From Vibrio inusitatus (lineage in GTDB: Bacteria; Pseudomonadota; Gammaproteobacteria; Enterobacterales; Vibrionaceae): 64,000 bases of DNA. Below the pieces are notes generated by a model. That model saw nothing but the letters and a program-made list of their open reading frames with translations. It was not told where the DNA came from and did not search any database. Made by a program: the position numbers and the translations under genes. Each line of letters begins with the position of its first letter. Position 1 is the stretch's first letter. The stretch is taken from NCBI GenBank assembly GCA_024346935.1, contig AP024878.1:2418001-2482000 (forward strand), written 5' to 3'. Below are positions 1 through 11,533 of this stretch, piece after piece.

Positions 1-972
1 GAGATGGTCGGCCAATCCCAGAAGCTGAAAATACGCGAAGATATCGCACATTGGAAATACAAAAATCTAGACTTATCACCTGTTCTACACGTGGAACCTG
101 CCCGTGCGGAAGATGGCGTATTTAATCAAATTGAGCAAAACCATAATCTAGAAGATGTATTGGATCGTAAGCTTATCCAAACGGCAATTCCTGCTTTAGA
201 AAATGGCGCTACTGTTGAAGCTGAATTCCCAATCATCAACACTGACCGAAGTGTAGGCACCATGTTGTCTAACGAAATTTCAAAGGTGTATAAAGACCAA
301 GGCCTGCCTGAACCAATGAACGTTAAGTTTAACGGTAGCGCAGGTCAGTCATTTGGTGCTTTCCTTGCTAAAGGCGTTAAGTTTGAAGTTGAGGGCGATG
401 CAAACGACTACTGGGGTAAAGGCCTATCTGGCGGTACGCTAGTACTTTACCCGAATGCTAACTCAAGCATCGTTCCTGAAGACAACATTGTTGTCGGTAA
501 CGTATGTTTCTACGGTGCAACCTCTGGCGAGTCATACATCCGTGGTCTGGCAGGCGAGCGCTTCTGTGTTCGTAACTCCGGCGCTAAGGTAGTTGTTGAA
601 GGTGTCGGCGACCATGGCTGTGAGTACATGACGGGTGGTGTAGCAGTAATTCTTGGCTCTACAGGTCGTAACTTTGCTGCTGGTATGAGTGGCGGTGTTG
701 CGTACGTTTGGGATAAAGGCGGTGATTTTGAAAGCAAGCTTAATGCTGAGCTTGTAGACCTAGATCCTATCGAAGCAGAAGACAAAGCTCTGCTACTCGA
801 TATGCTAACTAAACATGTTCAATTCACAGGAAGTGAGGTTGGTCAGTCTTTCCTCGACAATTTTGAGGTGAGCTTGCAGTCATTGGTTAAAGTAATGCCA
901 CGTGACTACAAAGCTGTTCTTCAAAAACGCGAGGCAAAAGCTGCGCAACAAACAGAAGCGGAGGCAGTTTAA
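1..972 (+). CDS. gltB: glutamate synthase large (alpha) subunit, copy 1, 3' part only
   Basis: C-terminal part of the NADPH-dependent glutamate synthase alpha subunit. The window opens inside the gene, and the frame is open from base 1. About 323 codons remain, covering the GXGXG beta-helix domain, with repeated glycine-rich turns such as GNVCFYGATSG and GDHGCEYMTGG. The N-terminal glutamine amidotransferase and the FMN/3Fe-4S synthase domains lie to the left, outside the window. The enzyme makes two glutamates from glutamine and 2-oxoglutarate in the cytoplasm. The stop is 2 bp before gltD copy 1, so the two form an operon. The same domain occurs again at the end of the large subunit at 2846-7309, and the two proteins are clearly diverged paralogues. 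The short C-terminal tail (KREAKAAQQTEAEAV) is low complexity. Confidence 0.95.
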   Translation, partial: EMVGQSQKLKIREDIAHWKYKNLDLSPVLHVEPARAEDGVFNQIEQNHNLEDVLDRKLIQTAIPALENGATVEAEFPIINTDRSVGTMLSNEISKVYKDQGLPEPMNVKFNGSAGQSFGAFLAKGVKFEVEGDANDYWGKGLSGGTLVLYPNANSSIVPEDNIVVGNVCFYGATSGESYIRGLAGERFCVRNSGAKVVVEGVGDHGCEYMTGGVAVILGSTGRNFAAGMSGGVAYVWDKGGDFESKLNAELVDLDPIEAEDKALLLDMLTKHVQFTGSEVGQSFLDNFEVSLQSLVKVMPRDYKAVLQKREAKAAQQTEAEAV

Positions 973-974
973 TC

Positions 975-2444
975 ATGGGTAAGCCTACTGGATTTTTGGA
1001 GCACGGTCGTGAGCTTCCACAAAAACGCGACCCATCTGTTCGTATCGAGGACAACAAAGAGTTTGTACTCAACGAAGAGTTCGGTGAAAAAATTAATACT
1101 CAAGCATCTCGTTGTATGGACTGTGGCGTACCTTTTTGCCACAGCGGTTGCCCTATCGGTAACATTATTCCTGAGTTCAACGATGCGGTTTACCGAGACA
1201 GCTGGGAAGAGGCTTGGAACATCCTAAGCTCTACTAATAACTTCCCAGAGTTTACGGGGCGTGTATGTCCTTCTCCGTGTGAAACAGCCTGTGTATTAGG
1301 GATCAACCAAGACCCTATTACTATCTGTAACATCGAGAAAACTATCGTCGAACGTGCCTATAAAGAAGGTTACGCGAAACCGAAGAAGCCACGTGCACGT
1401 ACAGGCAAGAGTGTTGCAATCATTGGTAGTGGTCCTGCTGGTCTATCTGCTGCTGAACAGCTAAACAGTGCCGGTCATTGCGTGACTGTATTTGAGCGTG
1501 ACGAAAAAGTAGGTGGTCTACTGCGCTTTGGTATCCCTGACTTTAAACTGAGCATGGATATTATTGACCGTAAGATTGATCTTATGGCTGAAGCTGGTGT
1601 GAAGTTTGAGGTCAATGCTCATATTGGCGTTGATATCAACGCTCTGCAATTACGCCAAGACTTTGACGTTGTATTGCTCACTGGTGGTTCTACTGTACCG
1701 CGTGATCTTCCAATTCCGGGCCGTGAATTCTCCGGCGTTCACTTCGCTATGGAATTCTTGGGTCAAAACAATCGTCGTGCTAATGACATGGACTTAAAGA
1801 GTGAAGAGATTCACGCAGCAGGAAAACATGTTGTCGTTATCGGTGGTGGTGACACAGGTTCTGACTGTGTAGGTACCTCTAACCGTCATAAAGCTGCAAG
1901 CATTACTCAGGTTGAGATCATGCCGATCCCACCAGAGAAGCGCCCTGCTAACATGCCATGGCCGCAATACCCAATGATAATGAAAACAACCACTTCTCAC
2001 GAAGAAGGCTGTGAACGTCATTGGAATATCCTAACCAAAGAGTTTATCGGTAACGATAAAGGTGAGGTAACCGGTCTGCGCATTGCTGATATCGTTTGGC
2101 AAGACGCAGCTCCTGGAGAGCGTCCATCATTTGAAGAAGTTGCTGGTAGCGAACGAGTGATCGCTTGTGATTTAGCATTCCTAGCGATGGGCTTCTTACA
2201 TCCAGAACCAACAGGCATCTTAGCTCAACTAGACATCAAGCTAGATGACCGAGGCAATGTAACAACCGAAGGGTTTGCAACAAACCAAAAAGGTGTATTT
2301 GCTGCCGGTGATATGCGCACAGGGCAATCTTTAGTTGTTCGCTGTATCAACGAAGGCCGTGAAAGCGCAATCGCTATCGACAAATACCTAATGCAAAACT
2401 CTAACCTTGAAGCTAAAGCTGATTCTTTAATGCTTGCTGAATAG
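975..2444 (+). CDS. gltD: glutamate synthase small (beta) subunit, copy 1
   Basis: NADPH-oxidising, FAD-containing beta subunit that passes electrons to GltB through 4Fe-4S clusters. In this 489-residue protein the N-terminal cluster cysteines are C47, C50, C55 and C59 (CMDCGVPFCHSGC), followed by C98, C102 and C106. The FAD-binding glycine motif GSGPAG is at 151-156 and the NADPH-binding motif GGGDTGSD near 290-297. A GGAGG Shine-Dalgarno sequence inside the end of gltB (about 960-964) supports the ATG at 975. It is cotranscribed with the partial gltB upstream and followed by a clear terminator. It is 19 residues longer than the second GltD (7336-8748), and the two differ in most non-motif positions. 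Assignment to the GltD family is secure; a division of labour between the copies is unknown. Confidence 0.96.
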   Translation: MGKPTGFLEHGRELPQKRDPSVRIEDNKEFVLNEEFGEKINTQASRCMDCGVPFCHSGCPIGNIIPEFNDAVYRDSWEEAWNILSSTNNFPEFTGRVCPSPCETACVLGINQDPITICNIEKTIVERAYKEGYAKPKKPRARTGKSVAIIGSGPAGLSAAEQLNSAGHCVTVFERDEKVGGLLRFGIPDFKLSMDIIDRKIDLMAEAGVKFEVNAHIGVDINALQLRQDFDVVLLTGGSTVPRDLPIPGREFSGVHFAMEFLGQNNRRANDMDLKSEEIHAAGKHVVVIGGGDTGSDCVGTSNRHKAASITQVEIMPIPPEKRPANMPWPQYPMIMKTTTSHEEGCERHWNILTKEFIGNDKGEVTGLRIADIVWQDAAPGERPSFEEVAGSERVIACDLAFLAMGFLHPEPTGILAQLDIKLDDRGNVTTEGFATNQKGVFAAGDMRTGQSLVVRCINEGRESAIAIDKYLMQNSNLEAKADSLMLAE

Positions 2445-2470
2445 TTAGACAGTTAAAAATTCCAATCTTT

Positions 2471-2499
2471 GGCCAGCCGTAACAACGCTGGCCTTTTTT
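2471..2499 (+). terminator. Rho-independent terminator after gltD copy 1
   Basis: A 7 bp perfect stem (GGCCAGC / GCTGGCC) with a 9-base loop is followed directly by TTTTTT. It lies 26 bp after the gltD stop and closes the first GOGAT operon. Confidence 0.9.
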
Positions 2500-2520
2500 G
2501 TATCTAGCATAAACTGCCTC

Positions 2521-2671
2521 ATCCCCAATCACTGTAAGTCAGTGATCAGAAATAGCGCTGAAAATCAAAGCGGAATCTTTGATAAGCATTTGTTCTACAA
2601 TTAAAAATACTAACGCTGTTATCGAGTATTTTAACAAGCTAGGATGAGCAGTTATTTACTACGATTAGTAT
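2521..2671. repeat. palindromic MITE-like repeat, degenerate copy A
   Basis: About 151 bp, recognisably homologous along its whole length to the element at 18189-18350. Shared blocks in the same order include AATAGCGC, TTCTACAAT, TCGAGTATTTT, AGCTAG and AGTTATTT. The ends are decayed relatives of ATACCAATC / GATTGGTAT (here ATCCCCAATC and GATTAGTAT). It has no coding capacity. It sits between the two GOGAT operons, after the first one's terminator. By its form it is a non-autonomous palindromic element of the kind common in Vibrio intergenic regions; that family link is from memory. Confidence 0.8.
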
Positions 2672-2702
2672 CATATCACCCTACTTCTGCATCGTTCATT
2701 CC

Positions 2703-2731
2703 TTGACCTTTTTCTGTTTTGGATTTAATTT
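2703..2731 (+). promoter_or_regulatory. candidate promoter of the second GOGAT operon
   Basis: TTGACC, a 17 bp spacer and TAATTT, about 115 bp upstream of gltB copy 2. The -35 is good and the -10 weak, so this is only a candidate. The rest of the 2672-2845 gap is AT-rich with no other clear signal. Confidence 0.3.
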
Positions 2732-2845
2732 GTCAAACCCATGCAAAAAAAATGTATCCATAATGTGACATATTTTGGGCGTTGGAATGCTTAAATATTC
2801 ATTGGATATGTCATTGCTAATGCAATGAGCAAAAGGAGTAATGCG

Positions 2846-5800
2846 ATGGCTTTGTATGATCCGAGCTTTGAAAGAGACAACTGTGGATTTGGATTAATCG
2901 CCCATATGGAAGGCGAGGCAAGTCATAAATTGGTACGTACCGCCATATCAGCACTGGATAGAATGACTCACCGAGGTGGTATTGCCGCCGATGGTAAAAC
3001 GGGTGATGGTTGTGGATTGTTGCTACAAAAACCCGACTCTTACTTCCGTATGATTGCCCAAGAACAGCAATGGAACCTAGGTAAACAATATGCCGTTGGC
3101 ATGTTCTTCTTAAGTCGCGACCCTGTTATCAGCGAACAATGCAAAGCGACCATTGATAAAGAACTCGGACAGGAAACACTATCAGTAGAGGGCTGGCGAA
3201 CTGTGCCAACCAACAGTGATGTCCTCGGTCCTATCGCATTAGAATCCCTTCCCTCCATTGAGCAAGTCTTTGTTTCAGCGCCTGCAGGCTGGAGTGAAAA
3301 AGACATTGAGCGCCGCCTATATATAGCGCGACGCCGAATTGAAAAAGTACTAGCTGAGCAACAAGACTTCTATATTTGTAGCCTTTCAACCAAGGTGATC
3401 GTGTACAAAGGCCTGTGTATGCCAGCGGATCTACCGCGCTTCTACCTTGATCTCGCAGATCTTCGTCTTGAGTCTGCGATCTGTCTATTCCACCAGCGAT
3501 TCTCGACCAATACTCAACCTCGCTGGCCATTGGCACAGCCGTTTCGCTATCTTGCTCACAATGGTGAGATCAACACCATTCAAGGGAATAGGCAGTGGGC
3601 GAAAGCTCGAGCCTATAAATTTGCTTCACCACTGTTGCCCGATCTACAAACTGCGGCTCCATTCGTCAATGAAACTGGATCGGATTCATCAAGCCTAGAT
3701 AACATGCTGGATCTCTTCCTTGCTGGAGGAATGGATATATTTAGAGCCATGCGAATGCTCGTTCCACCCGCATGGCAAAACCATCCAGATATGGATCCTG
3801 ATTTGCGGGCTTTCTATGATTTCAACTCCAAGCACATGGAACCATGGGATGGACCGGCAGGTATAGTGTTGTCCAATGGTCGCTACGCTGCCTGTAACTT
3901 AGACCGCAATGGCTTGCGTCCCGCACGCTATGTCATCACTAAAGACAAGTTGATCACCCTTGCGTCAGAGGTAGGAATCTGGGATTACGCTCCAGACGAG
4001 GTTTCTGAAAAAGGGCGTGTGGGTCCCGGCGAGCTTCTGGTCATCGATACTAAGGAAGGAAAATTGTGGCATTCCGAAGAAATCGATAACGACCTAAAGA
4101 GTCGTCACCCTTATCGTGAATGGATGGAAAATAATGTTCATAAACTTACCCCATTTTCAGAGCTGAGCAGTGATGAAATTGGGCAACGTAGCCTGAACGA
4201 TGATGAGCTGAAAACCTATCAAAAACAATTCGCCTTTAGCCGAGAAGAGCGAGAACAAGTGCTTAAGGTGCTCGGTGAAATCGGCCAAGAAGCGGTTGGT
4301 TCTATGGGTGATGATACTCCGATGGCGGTGCTTTCATCCCGTGAGCGCTTAGTCACCGATTATTTTAGACAGAAATTTGCCCAGGTCACCAATCCACCAA
4401 TAGACCCGTTACGTGAAAAACACGTCATGTCTCTTGCCACAAGTGTCGGCAAGGAGATGAATGTCTTTAACGAGACTGATGGGCATGCGTATCGGGTCAC
4501 CTTTGATTCGCCTGTGTTGCTCTATTCTGACATGCAGCAACTGCTAGAGTTAAATCAAAAACACTATCAACATCAGTATTTTAACCTGTGCTATTCACCC
4601 GATGAACTGTCTTTAGAACAAGCCATTAGATCTCTGTGTGACGCGTCAGAACAAGCGGTGCGAGATGGCGCAGTGCTACTTGTACTGTCCGATAGAAACC
4701 TAGAAAAAGGCAAGCTCCCTATTCCCGCAGCTATGGCAGTGGGTGCTGTGCAAAACAGACTGGTGGAAGCGCAATTACGCTGTGATACCAATATCATTGT
4801 CAAAACCGCTACCGCTCGCGACCCTCATCAATTTGCGGTTTTATTTGGCTTTGGGGCAACAGCTGTTTACCCCTATCTTGCTTACGAAATACTTGCTGAA
4901 CAAATAGATAATGGTGGCATCAATAAGCCTTATGCTGAAGTCATGCTTAACTACCGTAAGGGCATAGATAAGGGGCTATTTAAGATCATGTCCAAGATGG
5001 GCATCTCAACCATTGCTTCTTATCGTTGCTCACAGCTGTTTGAAGCAGTTGGTCTGCATCAAGATATTATCGAGCTGTGCTTTAAGGGTGTCAGTAGCCG
5101 TATTCAAGGTGCTCACTTCGATGATTTCCAGCAAGATCTGTTTAACTTATCGCGAAAGGCGTGGACGAAACGTAAAGATATCGAACATGGCGGTTTACTC
5201 AAATACGTTCACGGTGGCGAATATCATACCTACAACCCTGATGTCGTTAGCCAACTGCAAACGGCTGTAAAAACAGGGGAAAACCAAGATTATCAAACTT
5301 ACGCAAACCAGGTAAATCAACGTCCAGTTTCGACTCTGCGTGACCTGATGCAGCTGAAGAAAGCACCGCAACCATTGGCTAATGAACAAGTAGAACCCGC
5401 TAAAGAGCTGTTCAAGCGCTTCGACTCAGCGGCTATGTCCATTGGAGCTCTTAGTCCTGAGGCTCACCAAGCACTCGCTCAAGCCATGAACCATCTTGGG
5501 GGCTACTCCAACTCAGGAGAAGGTGGCGAAGATCCAACACGTTTTGGCACCAACCGTAACTCCCGTATTAAGCAAGTGGCATCTGGGCGCTTTGGTGTCA
5601 CACCTCACTACCTCACCAATGCTGACGTTCTGCAAATCAAAGTAGCGCAAGGCGCTAAGCCCGGTGAAGGGGGGCAGTTGCCTGGCCATAAGGTTACCGC
5701 TGAGATAGCCAAGCTAAGGCATTCCGTACAAGGGGTGACCTTGATCTCCCCTCCCCCTCATCATGATATTTACTCTATTGAGGATCTGGCGCAATTGATC

Positions 5801-7309
5801 TTTGACCTAAAACAGGTCAATCCTAATGCCTTAATATCAGTTAAGTTAGTTTCAGAACCTGGTGTTGGCACCATTGCAACAGGTGTTGCTAAGGCTTATG
5901 CAGACCTTATTACCATCTCAGGATACGACGGAGGCACAGCGGCCAGTCCACTTACATCGGTAAAATATGCCGGTAGCCCGTGGGAGTTGGGGCTTGCCGA
6001 AACTCAACAAGCACTAGTAGCAAATGGGCTTCGCCATAAGATTCGCCTACAAGTGGATGGTGGTCTAAAAACAGGGCTCGACGTTATTAAAGGTGCCATT
6101 TTAGGCGCTGAGAGTTTTGGTTTTGGAACAGCGCCAATGGTCGCAATGGGCTGTAAATTCTTAAGAATTTGCCACCTTAATAACTGTGCTACTGGGGTTG
6201 CAACTCAAGATGAAACCCTGCGTAAGGAATACTTTAAAGGCTTACCTGAAATGGTCATTAACTATTTTACGGGTCTTGCCGAAGAGGTTCGAGGTTATCT
6301 GGCGGAACTGGGTGTAGAAAAACTGACAGATTTAATTGGTCGTACCGATTTGCTTGAGGTTGTCGAAGGGTTTACCGCTAAACAAAGCAAGCTTGATCTT
6401 AGCGATATCCTCGAGGCTCCCGTATCTCCTACCGAGGCACCGGTATTCTGGTCTGAACCCAATAAACCGTTTGATCAGGCCTTTCTCAACCAAACTATTG
6501 TTGAAGAGGCGCTAACTGCAGTCGAAGCTAGATCACCACTTAATCTTTATTATGACGTAAAAAATACCGACCGCTCTATCGGCGCGCGCCTCTCTGGTGA
6601 GATCGCCAAGCGATATGGTAATGCAGGCGTCGCAGGTTCGCCTATCGGCTTAAACCTAAACGGTACAGCAGGACAGTCTCTTGGTGTTTGGAACGCTGGC
6701 GGTGTACACATTAAACTCACTGGTGATGCCAACGACTATGTTGGTAAAGGTATGGCTGGAGGCAAGATCTCCATTCGACCTCATTTAGGTTCAGCCTTTG
6801 AAAGCCAGCAAGCAGCGATTATTGGTAATACCTGTTTGTATGGCGCAACGGGCGGTAAATTATTTGCTGCGGGCCGAGCCGGAGAGCGATTTGCCGTACG
6901 TAACTCAGGTACCATAGCCGTAGTTGAAGGTGCAGGTGACAATGCCTGTGAGTATATGACAGGTGGTATTGTTGCTATCTTGGGGGCTACTGGCGTGAAC
7001 TTTGGCGCAGGTATGACCGGGGGCTTTGCTTATGTATTTGACCACAACCAAGACTTCCAAGGTCGAGTGAATCGAGAGTCAGTAGAAGCGATCTCACTTG
7101 AATCTTTGGTTATTCACCAAGAACACTTACGAGGCTTAATTGCCGAACACCTTGAAGAAACTGCTTCTTCTCATGCAGAGGCTATCTTGGCTAATTTCGA
7201 CAAATGGATACCAAGGTTCTATCTGATCAAACCAAAAGCTGCAGATTTGAACACTTTGCTAGGGCATCAAAGCCGTAGCGCCGCTGAATTAAGGGTTCAA
7301 GCTCAGTAA
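2846..7309 (+). CDS. gltB: glutamate synthase large (alpha) subunit, copy 2
   Basis: Complete GOGAT alpha subunit, 1487 residues. The domains in order are: class II glutamine amidotransferase, with catalytic Cys13 (ERDNCGFG) exposed after removal of a 12-residue propeptide; a central domain; the FMN synthase domain ([13 protein letters not shown]); the 3Fe-4S cysteines C1103, C1109 and C1114 ([16 protein letters not shown]); and the C-terminal GXGXG beta-helix. Glutamine is hydrolysed at the N-terminus and ammonia is channelled to 2-oxoglutarate at the FMN site. An in-frame ATG lies at 2825, but AAAAGGAG at 2831-2838 is correctly spaced only for the ATG at 2846. It is followed after 26 bp by its own gltD. 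The first gltBD operon immediately upstream is a separate paralogue pair. Confidence 0.97.
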   Translation: MALYDPSFERDNCGFGLIAHMEGEASHKLVRTAISALDRMTHRGGIAADGKTGDGCGLLLQKPDSYFRMIAQEQQWNLGKQYAVGMFFLSRDPVISEQCKATIDKELGQETLSVEGWRTVPTNSDVLGPIALESLPSIEQVFVSAPAGWSEKDIERRLYIARRRIEKVLAEQQDFYICSLSTKVIVYKGLCMPADLPRFYLDLADLRLESAICLFHQRFSTNTQPRWPLAQPFRYLAHNGEINTIQGNRQWAKARAYKFASPLLPDLQTAAPFVNETGSDSSSLDNMLDLFLAGGMDIFRAMRMLVPPAWQNHPDMDPDLRAFYDFNSKHMEPWDGPAGIVLSNGRYAACNLDRNGLRPARYVITKDKLITLASEVGIWDYAPDEVSEKGRVGPGELLVIDTKEGKLWHSEEIDNDLKSRHPYREWMENNVHKLTPFSELSSDEIGQRSLNDDELKTYQKQFAFSREEREQVLKVLGEIGQEAVGSMGDDTPMAVLSSRERLVTDYFRQKFAQVTNPPIDPLREKHVMSLATSVGKEMNVFNETDGHAYRVTFDSPVLLYSDMQQLLELNQKHYQHQYFNLCYSPDELSLEQAIRSLCDASEQAVRDGAVLLVLSDRNLEKGKLPIPAAMAVGAVQNRLVEAQLRCDTNIIVKTATARDPHQFAVLFGFGATAVYPYLAYEILAEQIDNGGINKPYAEVMLNYRKGIDKGLFKIMSKMGISTIASYRCSQLFEAVGLHQDIIELCFKGVSSRIQGAHFDDFQQDLFNLSRKAWTKRKDIEHGGLLKYVHGGEYHTYNPDVVSQLQTAVKTGENQDYQTYANQVNQRPVSTLRDLMQLKKAPQPLANEQVEPAKELFKRFDSAAMSIGALSPEAHQALAQAMNHLGGYSNSGEGGEDPTRFGTNRNSRIKQVASGRFGVTPHYLTNADVLQIKVAQGAKPGEGGQLPGHKVTAEIAKLRHSVQGVTLISPPPHHDIYSIEDLAQLIFDLKQVNPNALISVKLVSEPGVGTIATGVAKAYADLITISGYDGGTAASPLTSVKYAGSPWELGLAETQQALVANGLRHKIRLQVDGGLKTGLDVIKGAILGAESFGFGTAPMVAMGCKFLRICHLNNCATGVATQDETLRKEYFKGLPEMVINYFTGLAEEVRGYLAELGVEKLTDLIGRTDLLEVVEGFTAKQSKLDLSDILEAPVSPTEAPVFWSEPNKPFDQAFLNQTIVEEALTAVEARSPLNLYYDVKNTDRSIGARLSGEIAKRYGNAGVAGSPIGLNLNGTAGQSLGVWNAGGVHIKLTGDANDYVGKGMAGGKISIRPHLGSAFESQQAAIIGNTCLYGATGGKLFAAGRAGERFAVRNSGTIAVVEGAGDNACEYMTGGIVAILGATGVNFGAGMTGGFAYVFDHNQDFQGRVNRESVEAISLESLVIHQEHLRGLIAEHLEETASSHAEAILANFDKWIPRFYLIKPKAADLNTLLGHQSRSAAELRVQAQ

Positions 7310-7332
7310 TGAGCTCGAAGTAAGGATACTGA

Positions 7333-8748
<1,416 letters not shown>

Positions 8749-8781
8749 ATTGGATGTATAGATTCTATATAGAGAGACAAG

Positions 8782-9207
8782 ATGTACAAAATAATCACAT
8801 TAGCCGCAGTAGCCGCAACGCTACTCGGCTGCAGTAATGGAGAGATAACGATGCAAGATCGAAGTACACAACCTTGTGGTGACAAGCCCAATTGCGTTTC
8901 AACTCAAGATAGTCGTGAAAAGTTTACTCTGGCCCCTTTTACCTTAACGGAAAATGCTAGCTTAGATGAAATTGAAAAAGCTGCATTAAGCTTAGGGCAA
9001 GCAAAAACGGCAAACAAAGATCAGAATTACTTAAGAATCGAATACACCAGTCGTGTATTTCGTTTTGTCGATGATCTTGAGCTTCGTATCGAAGGGAACA
9101 GCTTAATCGTTCGCTCAGAATCTCGTACTGGTCACTCTGACTTTGGGGTAAACCGAAAGCGAGCTGACGCACTACGAGATGCCCTAAAGCAAGCAGGACT
9201 AATCTAA
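8782..9207 (+). CDS. DUF1499 family lipoprotein
   Basis: A 141-residue small lipoprotein. The N-terminus is a short hydrophobic signal peptide ending in the lipobox TLLGC, so Cys17 should be lipidated. After it comes a DUF1499 domain (CGDKPNCVST, YTSRVFRFVDDLEL, RSESRTGHSDFG). The family's biochemical function is not known to me. It sits between gltD and mtnN on the same strand, 33 bp after gltD. Location in the inner or outer membrane cannot be told with certainty; +2 is Ser, which usually favours export to the outer membrane. Confidence 0.8.
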   Translation: MYKIITLAAVAATLLGCSNGEITMQDRSTQPCGDKPNCVSTQDSREKFTLAPFTLTENASLDEIEKAALSLGQAKTANKDQNYLRIEYTSRVFRFVDDLELRIEGNSLIVRSESRTGHSDFGVNRKRADALRDALKQAGLI

Positions 9208-9230
9208 ATCTCTCCTCCCTAAAACTCCTA

Positions 9231-9239
9231 TGCTACAAT
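9231..9239 (+). promoter_or_regulatory. candidate extended -10 promoter of mtnN
   Basis: TGCTACAAT is an extended -10 (TGn plus TACAAT), 44 bp before the mtnN ATG, with no good -35. The predicted start near 9246 lies within the left arm of the inverted repeat at 9237-9279. Confidence 0.45.
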
Positions 9240-9279
9240 CTCGCTCTATCTACATAGCTATATTGATCAGAGCGAGATT
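9237..9279 (+). promoter_or_regulatory. 11 bp perfect inverted repeat covering the mtnN ribosome-binding site
   Basis: AATCTCGCTCT (9237-9247) and AGAGCGAGATT (9269-9279) are perfect inverted repeats around a 21-base loop. The right arm contains the only purine-rich ribosome-binding candidate (AGAGCGAGA) and ends 3 bases before the mtnN ATG. In RNA read through from upstream it would hide the ribosome-binding site. From the local promoter the left arm would be mostly untranscribed, and the repeat would act as DNA if at all. Confidence 0.6.
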
Positions 9280-9282
9280 TTC

Positions 9283-9984
9283 ATGAAAGTCGGCATTATC
9301 GGCGCGATGGAACAAGAAGTTGCCATCCTAAAACAATCTATCAACCAAATGAAAGAAGAGAAAAAAGGTGGCTGCACCTTCTTTTCTGGCGATATCGATG
9401 GTGTTGAAGTCGTTCTACTTCAATCAGGTATTGGTAAGGTCGCGGCATCGGTAGGTACGACGCTGCTGATCAGTGACTACCAGCCTGACGTTATCATTAA
9501 CACGGGTTCTGCGGGCGGCTTCGATTCGACGCTAAACCTAGGTGATGTCATCATCTCGACAGAGATTCGTCATCACGATGCTGATGTAACTGCATTTGGT
9601 TACGAAATTGGCCAAATGGCTAGCCAACCAGCGGCATTTAAAGCGGATGAGAGCCTGATCAATCTAGCGCAATCTGCACTAGACAAAATGAGCAACAAGC
9701 ACGCAGTTCATGGCTTAATCTGTACTGGTGACACCTTCGTATGCACAGCTGAAGCCCAGCAAAGAATTCGCACTAACTTCCCTTCAGTTATTGCCGTTGA
9801 AATGGAAGCCTCTGCTATTGCTCAGACCTGTCATCAATTTGATGTACCATTTGTTGTGGTTCGCGCTATTTCTGATGTTGCAGACAAAGAGTCTCCAATG
9901 AGCTTTGAAGAGTTCTTGCCTCTAGCAGCAGAAAGCTCTTCTGAAATGGTGCTTAACATGTTGTCATTGGTTAAAACTGCATAA
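9283..9984 (+). CDS. mtnN: 5'-methylthioadenosine/S-adenosylhomocysteine nucleosidase
   Basis: MTA/SAH nucleosidase (Pfs), 233 residues. It hydrolyses adenine from methylthioadenosine, S-adenosylhomocysteine and 5'-deoxyadenosine. The S-ribosylhomocysteine product feeds LuxS and the autoinducer-2 pathway. Visible active-site features are Glu12 (GAMEQEV), the VEMEAS motif at 172-177 with Glu175, and Asp198 in the SDVAD motif. These are the standard PNP/UDP-phosphorylase-like MtnN residues, with one residue inserted before the second pair compared with E. coli. The stop TAA overlaps the start ATG of the next gene by one base, so the two are translationally coupled. A perfect inverted repeat overlies its ribosome-binding site. 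Confidence 0.97.
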   Translation: MKVGIIGAMEQEVAILKQSINQMKEEKKGGCTFFSGDIDGVEVVLLQSGIGKVAASVGTTLLISDYQPDVIINTGSAGGFDSTLNLGDVIISTEIRHHDADVTAFGYEIGQMASQPAAFKADESLINLAQSALDKMSNKHAVHGLICTGDTFVCTAEAQQRIRTNFPSVIAVEMEASAIAQTCHQFDVPFVVVRAISDVADKESPMSFEEFLPLAAESSSEMVLNMLSLVKTA

Positions 9985-10598
9985 TGAGTCTGCTGTACTT
10001 TATCGATCTGTTTGGTACCGCTATCTTTGCGATTTCTGGGGTACTGTTAGCAGGTCGATTAAGAATGGACCCTTTTGGGGTGATGGTACTGGCATCGGTG
10101 ACTGCCATCGGTGGCGGTACTATCCGCGATATGATGCTTGGTGCAACTCCGGTCTTTTGGATCGGTGATACCAGCTATATCTGGGTAATTATTATTACCA
10201 GCTTAATCACCATGCTGATTGTGCGACGCCCTAAGCGTGTAGCTTGGTATCTACTACCAGTGTGCGATGCGATAGGGTTAGCTGCTTTCGTCGGTATCGG
10301 CGTTGAAAAAGCGCTGACTTACCAAGACTCTCACTTAATTGCGGTGATGATGGGCGTATTAACGGGATGTGGCGGTGGTATCTTGCGTGACATTCTCGCT
10401 CGAGAAATCCCTATGGTACTTCGAAACGAAGTCTATGCTACTGCATGTATGGCTGGAGGAAGCATGCACGTTGGGCTGCTGATGTTCGGACTAAGCAATA
10501 CTAACTCTATGCTAGGCGGTATTGCAGTCACTCTATCAATACGCTTGGCCGCTATTCGTTGGCATCTATCCTTACCGACCTTTGCCCTCAATCGCTAA
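9984..10598 (+). CDS. TRIC/UPF0126 family inner-membrane protein (YadS-like)
   Basis: A 204-residue polytopic membrane protein with the internal duplication typical of the trimeric intracellular cation channel (UPF0126) family. The two glycine-rich repeats are [13 protein letters not shown] (about 43-55) and [13 protein letters not shown] (about 129-141), each followed by an aromatic or basic helix; about seven hydrophobic segments can be seen. Bacterial TRIC proteins have been reported as monovalent cation channels, but the physiological role is unclear and a transport direction cannot be read here. The start ATG overlaps the mtnN stop by one base, so expression is coupled to mtnN. Confidence 0.85.
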   Translation: MSLLYFIDLFGTAIFAISGVLLAGRLRMDPFGVMVLASVTAIGGGTIRDMMLGATPVFWIGDTSYIWVIIITSLITMLIVRRPKRVAWYLLPVCDAIGLAAFVGIGVEKALTYQDSHLIAVMMGVLTGCGGGILRDILAREIPMVLRNEVYATACMAGGSMHVGLLMFGLSNTNSMLGGIAVTLSIRLAAIRWHLSLPTFALNR

Positions 10599-10666
10599 CA
10601 AGTTGAAGCTTAACGCTGACAACACTACACTGTCAGCTATCTATTCCAAATATTCACTACTTAATC

Positions 10667-11533
10667 ATGCTACTCGAAGGTATCGAAACACTGCTGGTGC
10701 TAAATAAAGAAAAAACCATGAGTCGCACTGGTTCTCAGCTTTATATTAGCCAATCAGCCGTAAGCAAACGCATCGCGAATCTTGAAAAAAAGTTAGACAA
10801 AAAACTGGTCGAACCCGACGGCAGACTCATTCGCTTAACACCAGCAGCTGAAGCATTAATTCGCAATGTCGGCCCGACCTTTATCGAACTGCAAGGTCTA
10901 ATTAGTGACGAACAAAGCCTATCATCCGAAGCTATCATCAAAATGGACTGCTCAGAAACCTTGCTGTCAGGTTATCTATCTAAAAAAGTAGAGTGCTTTC
11001 GTGCAGTAGATAGAGCTCTATCCATTACGACTAACCATACGCCAAGAATCGTAGAGAATGTGCAGTCAGGCAGAGCAACATTAGGCTTGTGTGCAGGGTA
11101 CCTGCCTAAACGTCATGGTTTGAAAACCTTCCATCTGTTTGATGAGTCTTTCTTTGTCGTCAATGGCAGCAATCTAACAAAGCTACCATCAGGCCTTATT
11201 TGTAATGACCTGACCAACCCAGCCAATACCTATCAGTTAGAGTTTTTAAGTACGCTAGGGGTATCACCTTTGATGGAAATGGACTCATATACCGCTGCGG
11301 CTAGACTTGCTCTGGGCGGATTTGCTCCTGCTTTGATCCCTCTATCAATCATCAAGACACTCAACATAGCACCGCAACACATATTCGAATTTAAAGAATT
11401 GCGGCCGTTAGTGCGTCCTGTTCATCTTTGTGTTCGCGCTAAATCACTTAAAAATGAAAGAGTGAAAATACTGATTGAAACCATTGCTGATGTTGTTCCC
11501 AAAGCAGCTTTAGAGCCATCGTCATTGACATAA
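10667..11533 (+). CDS. LysR-family transcriptional regulator, target unknown
   Basis: A 288-residue LysR-type regulator. The N-terminal winged helix-turn-helix is plain (GSQLYISQSAVSKRIANLEK, about residues 22-41), followed by a typical but divergent effector-binding domain (about 90-280). I cannot name the effector. It starts 68 bp after the TRIC gene on the same strand. Its last 86 bp overlap the 3' end of the convergent TSUP permease gene on the other strand. LysR proteins often control a neighbouring gene, but here the permease is convergent rather than divergent, so a regulatory link is not implied by the layout. It lacks features that would equate it with MetR, IlvY or CysB. Confidence 0.88.
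   Translation: MLLEGIETLLVLNKEKTMSRTGSQLYISQSAVSKRIANLEKKLDKKLVEPDGRLIRLTPAAEALIRNVGPTFIELQGLISDEQSLSSEAIIKMDCSETLLSGYLSKKVECFRAVDRALSITTNHTPRIVENVQSGRATLGLCAGYLPKRHGLKTFHLFDESFFVVNGSNLTKLPSGLICNDLTNPANTYQLEFLSTLGVSPLMEMDSYTAAARLALGGFAPALIPLSIIKTLNIAPQHIFEFKELRPLVRPVHLCVRAKSLKNERVKILIETIADVVPKAALEPSSLT

Noticed and set aside
2825..2845. ATG at 2825 as the start of the second gltB
   Set aside because: The Shine-Dalgarno sequence AAAAGGAG lies inside that extension and points to the ATG at 2846.
10522..10707. A 61-codon plus-strand frame bridging the TRIC gene and the LysR gene
   Set aside because: It overlaps both real genes out of frame, has no ribosome-binding site and no family resemblance.
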